From positions 1 through 9,785 of the forward strand of contig JBOHVS010000309.1 of the NCBI GenBank assembly GCA_050735975.1: a stretch of DNA of 9,785 nucleotides. Direction: 5' to 3'. The stretch comes from DATMBL01 sp050735975 (GTDB taxonomy: Bacteria > Desulfobacterota > Binatia > UBA9968). How positions within the stretch are numbered: position 1 is the stretch's first letter; each line of letters starts with the position of its first letter. Under the pieces are notes generated by a model. That model saw only the letters and a program-made list of their open reading frames with translations. It was not told where the DNA came from and did no database searches. Shown piece after piece: positions 5,439 to 9,785 of this stretch. The position numbers and the translations under genes were made by a program.

Positions 5439-7298
5439 ATGCGGGCCGTTCTGTGCTACGGGATAAACGTTGTAGTCATTATGTTTCGCCATGGGATGAA
5501 CAGCGCTATCGAGCACGAAGAAGAACCGCTGCAGAGGCGCTTGGTCGCCAGCTTGTCAGATTACGGCACGTTCGTCGTGATCTGGGCTTTCTGTCTCTTC
5601 ATTCTTTTTCAGAATCTCGGCGCCGCGGGTTTGTTCGAGCCCGATGAGGGAAGAAACGCCGAAAAAGCCAGAGAAATTCTGTTGCTTGGCGACTGGGTAA
5701 CGCCTCACGAAAATTTTCTTCCCGTTCTCGACAAGCCGATCTTCTTCTACTGGCTGATCGCGTTGGCGTACCAGATTTTTGGTTTTTCCGAATGGGCCGC
5801 CCGGCTCCCGTCTGCTCTGGCGGCCCTCGGCTGCCTTTTTGTCATCTATCGATTCATCCGCAAGCACTGGGGTCCAACCGAAGCTCTTTGGAGTACGCTC
5901 ATTTTGGTCACGAGCGCCGAATTTTTTATTTTGTCGCGTGTGGTCCTATTCGATATGGTCTTGAACTTTTTCATCACCTTGTCTCTTTGCGCCTTTTATA
6001 CTGCGACACGAACAGAAAACATTCAGGCGAGACGATACCCTTGCTTGCTGATGTACGGGGCGATGGCGGCGGGAACTCTGATCAAAGGTCCCGTCGCTCT
6101 GTTGATTCCCGGCATGATTATTTTCTCCTATCTTTTCATCAGGAGAGAGTGGTCGGTTTGCCGGCAGTTGCATTTTCGTTGGGGCGCGCCTTTGTTTCTG
6201 CTCCTGGTGGTCCCCTGCTATCTATGGATCGAAGCGAGAAATCCCGGTTACCTACACTATTTTCTGTGGGACGAGAACTTCGGCCGTTTTCTGAGCCCGG
6301 AGTTCGACAGAGCCCAACCCTGGTACTACTTTCTTGGAGTCTTGTTTGTAGGGTCGCTGCCATGGACTTTTCTCCTCCCGCTCGTCGTCAAGGATCATTG
6401 GACCAGGCCCCTCGAAGGCAGGAATTTGTTCTTGATTCTTTGGCTTGTGTTGCCGTTCGTTTTTTTTTCCGCTTCAAAAGCCAAATTGCCGCATTACATC
6501 CTGCCGATTTTTCCGCCGCTGGCTGTTCTGATCGCGCAGAGTTTGATTCATAGACTGGCGGATCCGGCGGAGAGAAAGAGATGGCTGCTATACACGCCTT
6601 GGATCGTGCAGATTGCAGGTATCTTGTATTTAATCGTTGGCTCCGGGTGGCCGGCCGTTTTGCCGAGTCAAATTAGGCAGAGTGTCGGTCAAATCCCATC
6701 GACGCTCTGGGCTATCGGACTCCTCTTGGTTTTCATTCATGCGGCCTTCTGTTATGGCCGCGCGAGCGGCTACTGGAGGGGACACCGTTCGTTGTGGTTC
6801 GCTCATTGCCTGGCCGCACTCTGCTTCTTGGTTTTCGTCGGTCGGATGATGGCAGCGACTTCGGCCGAACGCTCGGCGAAATTAGTCGTCGCGAACGCGG
6901 CGCAGTGGATTCAGGACCGAGTACAGATTGTTTTCTACGATACCTACCTCACGGGGACGCTCTTTTATTTGCGCGCTGATCGACCCGTCTGGATCGTAAC
7001 ACACGCGAATAAGGAGAATACCGTCTTAGGCAACTACTATGTTGTCGAGAAACTCGATCGTCCTGAAACTCCGTGGGGTAAGGCGCTGTACACGTTCGAT
7101 GAATTCCGTGCCATCTGGACTGAATCCGAACGCCCCATGATCGTCATCATAAAAGACAAGAATATTCCCCGGATGAAGCGCCAGATCGGCGCGCTGGGGA
7201 CGGAACTCGGACGGGTAGACGAGTATGTTCTGCTGGCCAATGAACCGACGATAGCCAAGCGCATAGCGGCTCTGGGGAGTTCTCTTCAATCGCCTTAG
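5439..7298 (+). CDS. ArnT/PMT-family lipid-linked glycosyltransferase
   Basis: The protein is 619 residues from the first ATG and is polytopic. ArnT from E. coli is ~550. It belongs to the GT-C group that moves a sugar from a polyprenyl phosphate to lipid A, protein or another acceptor at the outer face of the inner membrane. Family signatures are in order: an acidic EPDEGRNAE (67-75) in the first periplasmic loop, carrying the catalytic-type Asp/Glu; GDWVTPHEN (84-92); DKPIFFYWL (98-106); ARLPSALAAL (121-130); and AGTLIKGPVALLIPG (211-225). About ten to thirteen membrane helices reach to ~residue 480. The last ~120 residues form a soluble, probably periplasmic domain. Starts at 5481 and 5496 are equally possible; none has a good ribosome site, and the helix region begins only at ~residue 43. 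Downstream, after ~90 nt, lies uppP, which recycles the lipid carrier such enzymes use. The acceptor is unknown, so no arnT symbol is given. Confidence 0.85.
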   Translation: MRAVLCYGINVVVIMFRHGMNSAIEHEEEPLQRRLVASLSDYGTFVVIWAFCLFILFQNLGAAGLFEPDEGRNAEKAREILLLGDWVTPHENFLPVLDKPIFFYWLIALAYQIFGFSEWAARLPSALAALGCLFVIYRFIRKHWGPTEALWSTLILVTSAEFFILSRVVLFDMVLNFFITLSLCAFYTATRTENIQARRYPCLLMYGAMAAGTLIKGPVALLIPGMIIFSYLFIRREWSVCRQLHFRWGAPLFLLLVVPCYLWIEARNPGYLHYFLWDENFGRFLSPEFDRAQPWYYFLGVLFVGSLPWTFLLPLVVKDHWTRPLEGRNLFLILWLVLPFVFFSASKAKLPHYILPIFPPLAVLIAQSLIHRLADPAERKRWLLYTPWIVQIAGILYLIVGSGWPAVLPSQIRQSVGQIPSTLWAIGLLLVFIHAAFCYGRASGYWRGHRSLWFAHCLAALCFLVFVGRMMAATSAERSAKLVVANAAQWIQDRVQIVFYDTYLTGTLFYLRADRPVWIVTHANKENTVLGNYYVVEKLDRPETPWGKALYTFDEFRAIWTESERPMIVIIKDKNIPRMKRQIGALGTELGRVDEYVLLANEPTIAKRIAALGSSLQSP

Positions 7299-7379
7299 CG
7301 GGTGAAGGAACCAAGCTGAAGGCAAACGATCGGTGCTGCGTCGACGATGAAAACTCAAGCCGGTTTGCAAACCCGCCGT

Positions 7380-7385
7380 GGGGAG
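7380..7385 (+). promoter_or_regulatory. Ribosome binding site of uppP
   Basis: GGGGAG lies 4 nt before the ATG at 7390. It favours that start over the in-frame GTG at 7378, which has no ribosome site of its own. A perfect 12-bp palindrome, GGTTTGCAAACC (7362-7373), sits just upstream. Confidence 0.5.
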
Positions 7386-7389
7386 ATGG

Positions 7390-8214
7390 ATGGATAGTTG
7401 GGGTATTGCTGTTGTTTTGGGCATTGTGGAAGGCTTGACGGAGTTTATTCCCGTGTCGTCGACCGGCCACTTGATCATCGCAGGACATCTTCTCGGTTTT
7501 GTTGGCGAAAAGGCTTCCAGCTTTCAGATCGCCATACAATCCGGAGCGATTCTGGCCGTCGTTGTCCTTTACCGGCAGAGGTTTGCCGCGCTCGTTCCGG
7601 TCGGCAGCGCCTGCGCAACATCCTCCGTCTCAAGCATGCGTGGATGGCGCGGACTTTGGAGAATCGCTTTGGCGTCCTTGCCGGCGTTGGTCGTCGGGTA
7701 CTTGGCACGCCACGTCATCAAAGAACACCTGTTCACACCGGTCGCGGTAACGTGGGCCCTGCTCGCCGGCGGGATCGCAATCCTCATTGCGGAAGGATGG
7801 ATTTCGCGGCGGCGCTCCAACTCGTTGGAATCCCTCAGCCTCACCCAAGCCGTCGGCATCGGCCTGTTTCAGATCCTTGCGTTGTGGCCAGGGACTTCCA
7901 GAGCTGCAGCGACCATCGTAGGGGGAATGCTCCTCGGCCTCGACCGGAAGGGAGCGGCGGAATTTTCTTTTCTGATTGCGGTGCCGGTTCTGCTTGCCGC
8001 AACGGGATACGAGATAGTCACAATGCAGGCGGCCTATGATGCTCAGGAGCTGACACTGTTTGGCATAGGCTTTGTCGTCTCGTTCGTAGTCGCGATGATC
8101 TCGGTTCGTACCTTTGTGCTTTACCTGGGTCGATGGAGCCTGGCGCCGTTCGGCTGGTATCGAATCGCCGCAGCGCCGATCTTCTATATCCTCACGGAGG
8201 GCTTGAGCTTTTAA
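7390..8214 (+). CDS. uppP: Undecaprenyl-diphosphatase (UppP/BacA)
   Basis: From the ATG at 7390 the product is 274 residues, the normal UppP length. The enzyme removes a phosphate from undecaprenyl diphosphate at the membrane, renewing the carrier for peptidoglycan and other envelope sugars; extra copies give bacitracin resistance. The first signature is intact: VEGLTEFIPVSSTGH, with Glu14, Glu18, Ser23, Ser24 and His27. The second, PGxSRSxxT, reads PGTSRAAAT (167-175). It keeps Ser170, Arg171 and Thr175 but has Ala172 in place of the second Ser. About eight hydrophobic helices are evident. The ~90 nt gap to the upstream glycosyltransferase shows no terminator, so the two may be co-transcribed, which makes sense as both deal with polyprenyl phosphate. 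A longer GTG start at 7378 is possible. Confidence 0.93.
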   Translation: MDSWGIAVVLGIVEGLTEFIPVSSTGHLIIAGHLLGFVGEKASSFQIAIQSGAILAVVVLYRQRFAALVPVGSACATSSVSSMRGWRGLWRIALASLPALVVGYLARHVIKEHLFTPVAVTWALLAGGIAILIAEGWISRRRSNSLESLSLTQAVGIGLFQILALWPGTSRAAATIVGGMLLGLDRKGAAEFSFLIAVPVLLAATGYEIVTMQAAYDAQELTLFGIGFVVSFVVAMISVRTFVLYLGRWSLAPFGWYRIAAAPIFYILTEGLSF

Positions 8215-8260
8215 AGCAGAGCGAGTGTAAACAGTCCAAGCGGCTCACTCGAAGAAGGCT

Positions 8261-8321
8261 GAGGTTAAGGTTAAGGTCGAGAGGGGAGGCGGGTCTCAAC
8301 CTGAGCCTCAACCTGAACCTA
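8261..8321. repeat. Imperfect hairpin of opposed 6-bp repeats between convergent genes
   Basis: The left arm (8261-8281) reads GAGGTT AAGGTT AAGGTC GAG. The right arm (from 8295) reads CTCAAC CTGAGC CTCAAC CTGAAC CT. Both have a 6-bp period and run in opposite sense. Over 21 positions the arms can form 15 Watson-Crick pairs and one G-U pair around a 13-nt purine-rich loop (8282-8294). No T-run follows. It lies between the uppP stop (8214) and the stop of the minus-strand TVP38-like gene (8333). It may act as a transcription barrier or be a decayed mobile or simple-sequence repeat. Confidence 0.6.
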
Positions 8322-8332
8322 GTCAATGCAGC

Positions 8333-9058
8333 TTAATCTTCGTGGCGGTGCTTTATCCAGCTGTAGATTTGACCTCGATACAAATAGGCCACCAGCAAAA
8401 TCGCCGCAGATACGGCTGCGACGATAACCGCAGTGTAGTATTGCTGATTACGGATACTGGCGCCCTGCATAGTTAAGAGATAGGTTCCAGGAATTCGCCC
8501 TATAATTGATACAATCAGGAACGTGCTCAGCTTCATTCGACTGAGTCCCAAAAGATAGCATAGATAGTCCTTCGGGAACCCAGGGAAGAGAAAGAGAAGA
8601 AAACAAATTGCCGCGCCGGTATTGGTCGTGAGAAAATTGAATTTGCGCAGCACGTCTTGTTTTACGAAGCGTTCCACGAAAGGCCGGCCTAAAATACTCG
8701 CCAGCTCAAACGCGACCCATGAACCCACGGTGAGCCCGATCGTCGACAGCAGAAAGCCAACGGATTTGCCGTAAACATATCCACCGGCCACACCGGTGAG
8801 TTCTCCGGGAAAGGGCGCGGCAATCACCTGCAGGACTTGAAAAAAAACGAATACGGCCGGCGAATAAGGGCCAAGGGAACTGAGAAATTGGCTGAACTTG
8901 TCACTATTGGAATAGATCAGCTCGAAGTCATCGAAGTTCTCTCCTGGCACTAAAGCGGTAAATGGCTGCGGGATGTGGCGACTGAAAAAGAACAGCAGAG
9001 CCATCACGGCTACGAAAATGATTCCGCGGATGGCGAGCTGTCGGCCTGGTCTGGTCAT
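8333..9058 (-). CDS. TVP38/TMEM64-type membrane protein (VTT domain, DedA superfamily)
   Basis: From the ATG at 9058 the product is 241 residues; an in-frame TTG at 9076 would add six, but neither start has a convincing ribosome site. It is polytopic, with a first helix at ~9-27, a polar segment (~28-60) that may lie outside the membrane, and the VTT core from ~65 to ~205. Visible family marks are APFPGELTGVAGGYVYG with its re-entrant Gly/Pro character, GSWVAFELASILGR, and FLFPGFPKDYLCYLLGLSRM, the Pro-Lys-Asp motif typical of the TVP38 branch. A last helix (~211-231) and a basic C-terminus follow. Related DedA-superfamily proteins move lipids, including undecaprenyl phosphate, across membranes. 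The exact role of the TVP38 branch is less clear. It faces uppP tail to tail, so it is not in the same operon. Confidence 0.85.
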   Translation of the reverse strand: MTRPGRQLAIRGIIFVAVMALLFFFSRHIPQPFTALVPGENFDDFELIYSNSDKFSQFLSSLGPYSPAVFVFFQVLQVIAAPFPGELTGVAGGYVYGKSVGFLLSTIGLTVGSWVAFELASILGRPFVERFVKQDVLRKFNFLTTNTGAAICFLLFLFPGFPKDYLCYLLGLSRMKLSTFLIVSIIGRIPGTYLLTMQGASIRNQQYYTAVIVAAVSAAILLVAYLYRGQIYSWIKHRHED

Positions 9059-9190
9059 CGGGGCTTTATAGCACAAAGGATTCTAAAAACGAGAATATGA
9101 CGCGTTCTTCGAAGCCACATTTTTCAATGATGAAAGCCGAAAAAGAGCCGGATTAGCCGGGAGACTGGACCCTGATCGGACGGCTAGGGC

Positions 9191-9231
9191 AAAAAAAGAG
9201 GCGGCTCCCGTTCTAACCGGGCAGCCACCTC
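9191..9231 (-). terminator. Rho-independent terminator of the ABC permease gene
   Basis: On the minus strand GAGG-GGCT-CCCG type arms (9198-9231) form a 12-pair stem with one mismatch, one bulge and a 7-nt loop, directly followed by seven T (9191-9197). It begins 26 nt past the stop of the permease gene. Confidence 0.85.
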
Positions 9232-9257
9232 GATCCGAAATCCAAAGAAGTCGCTAA

Positions 9258-9785
9258 TTACGCAGTAGCTCCGACCTTGGGACGCCACTTGTCAAATCGT
9301 GATTCAAGCCTGGATAATAGCTCCATCGAAGCCATTCCGGATAATGCGAAGATAAGCACGCCGACGAACACCTTGTCCGTCTGGAAGGTCGCGCCGGCTA
9401 CCGTGATCATGAAGCCGATACCGGCGGTTGCAGCATAAAGCTCGCCGACCATGACGCCGATCAAAGCACGGCCAACGCCCAGCCGTAAGCCGGTAAGAAT
9501 AAAGGGGAGCGTCGAGGGCAACACTACGCTCCTGAAGATCTGCCATTCCGAAGCGCCGAAACTACGCGCGGCAGTCAGAAGGTTATAGGGGGTCGTCTTC
9601 ACCCCGTCGCGGCTATTGATTAATATTGGGAAAACCGCGCCAAGAAAGATGATGCCGACTTTCGAGAGTATGCCGATACCCAGCCAGATGATAACCAGCG
9701 GGAGGAGAGCAACGCGGGGAGTCGCGTTCATCGCGTTGACAAACGGATCAAAGATGTAGGCCATTTTTTTATACCAGCCGGTCGC
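9258..9785 (-). CDS. ABC transporter permease, SsuC/TauC/NitT type (5' truncated by window edge)
   Basis: The C-terminal 176 residues are visible. The ATG at 9764 is internal, because the frame stays open upstream (ATGWYKK before MAYIFDPF) to the window edge and full family members have ~250-270 residues. Features of the BPD_transp_1 family are clear: NATPRVALLPLVIIWLGIG early in the core, the EAA loop that contacts the ATPase (AARSFGASEWQIFRSVVLP), and LRLGVGRALIGVMVGEL after it. Four or more membrane helices remain. Relatives import sulfonates, taurine, nitrate, bicarbonate or pyrimidine precursors with a periplasmic binding protein and an ATPase, whose genes would lie to the right. The substrate cannot be told from the permease. 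The gene ends at a strong terminator, so it is the last of its operon. Confidence 0.88.
   Translation of the reverse strand, partial: ATGWYKKMAYIFDPFVNAMNATPRVALLPLVIIWLGIGILSKVGIIFLGAVFPILINSRDGVKTTPYNLLTAARSFGASEWQIFRSVVLPSTLPFILTGLRLGVGRALIGVMVGELYAATAGIGFMITVAGATFQTDKVFVGVLIFALSGMASMELLSRLESRFDKWRPKVGATA

Noticed and set aside
8279..8294. G-quadruplex in the purine-rich hairpin loop
   Set aside because: Too few runs of three or more G on one strand.
9056..9076. TTG at 9076 as the start of the TVP38-like gene
   Set aside because: It has no ribosome site and adds only six atypical residues; the ATG at 9058 is simpler, though its ribosome site is also poor.

Overview
The window is a piece of a Gram-negative chromosome of moderate GC content. 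The evidence is an ExbB/ExbD/TonB energy-transduction set, a lipoprotein, an ArnT-type lipid-linked sugar transferase and an undecaprenyl-diphosphatase. I see no phage, plasmid, insertion-sequence, tRNA, rRNA or CRISPR signal. The lineage cannot be fixed from the sequence; a deltaproteobacterial or neighbouring environmental phylum is a guess.

Left part (1-5302). A truncated + strand gene, the C-terminal end of a von Willebrand A protein with an Ig-like domain, converges on a five-gene minus-strand operon. In order of transcription the operon encodes: (i) a secreted 416-residue protein made almost wholly of thirteen 24-25-residue repeats; (ii) a lipoprotein with a glycine zipper, a coiled coil and six copies of the same repeat; (iii) a TonB-family protein; (iv) an ExbB/TolQ/MotA channel protein; (v) an ExbD/TolR protein. 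A good sigma70-like promoter (TTGACA-17 nt-TAGAAA) lies just upstream of the first gene. Spacing is 76, 2, 93 and 10 nt, so co-expression is likely. This is the most unusual part of the window: two paralogous repeat proteins, apparently not a standard TonB-system component, wired to a proton-driven TonB module.

Middle part (5439-8214). Two + strand genes form a logical pair. The first is an ArnT/PMT-type glycosyltransferase, whose family uses polyprenyl-phosphate sugars. The second is UppP/BacA, which regenerates undecaprenyl phosphate. Between the uppP end and the next, convergent gene lies an imperfect hairpin built of 6-bp repeats.

Right part (8333-9785). A TVP38/TMEM64-type (DedA superfamily) membrane protein and the C-terminal part of an SsuC/TauC-type ABC permease are both on the minus strand. 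The permease gene ends in a clear Rho-independent terminator and runs off the window edge.

The theme of the region is envelope biology: energised inner membrane complexes, surface or periplasmic repeat proteins, and lipid-carrier recycling. No intergenic gap exceeds 300 bases.
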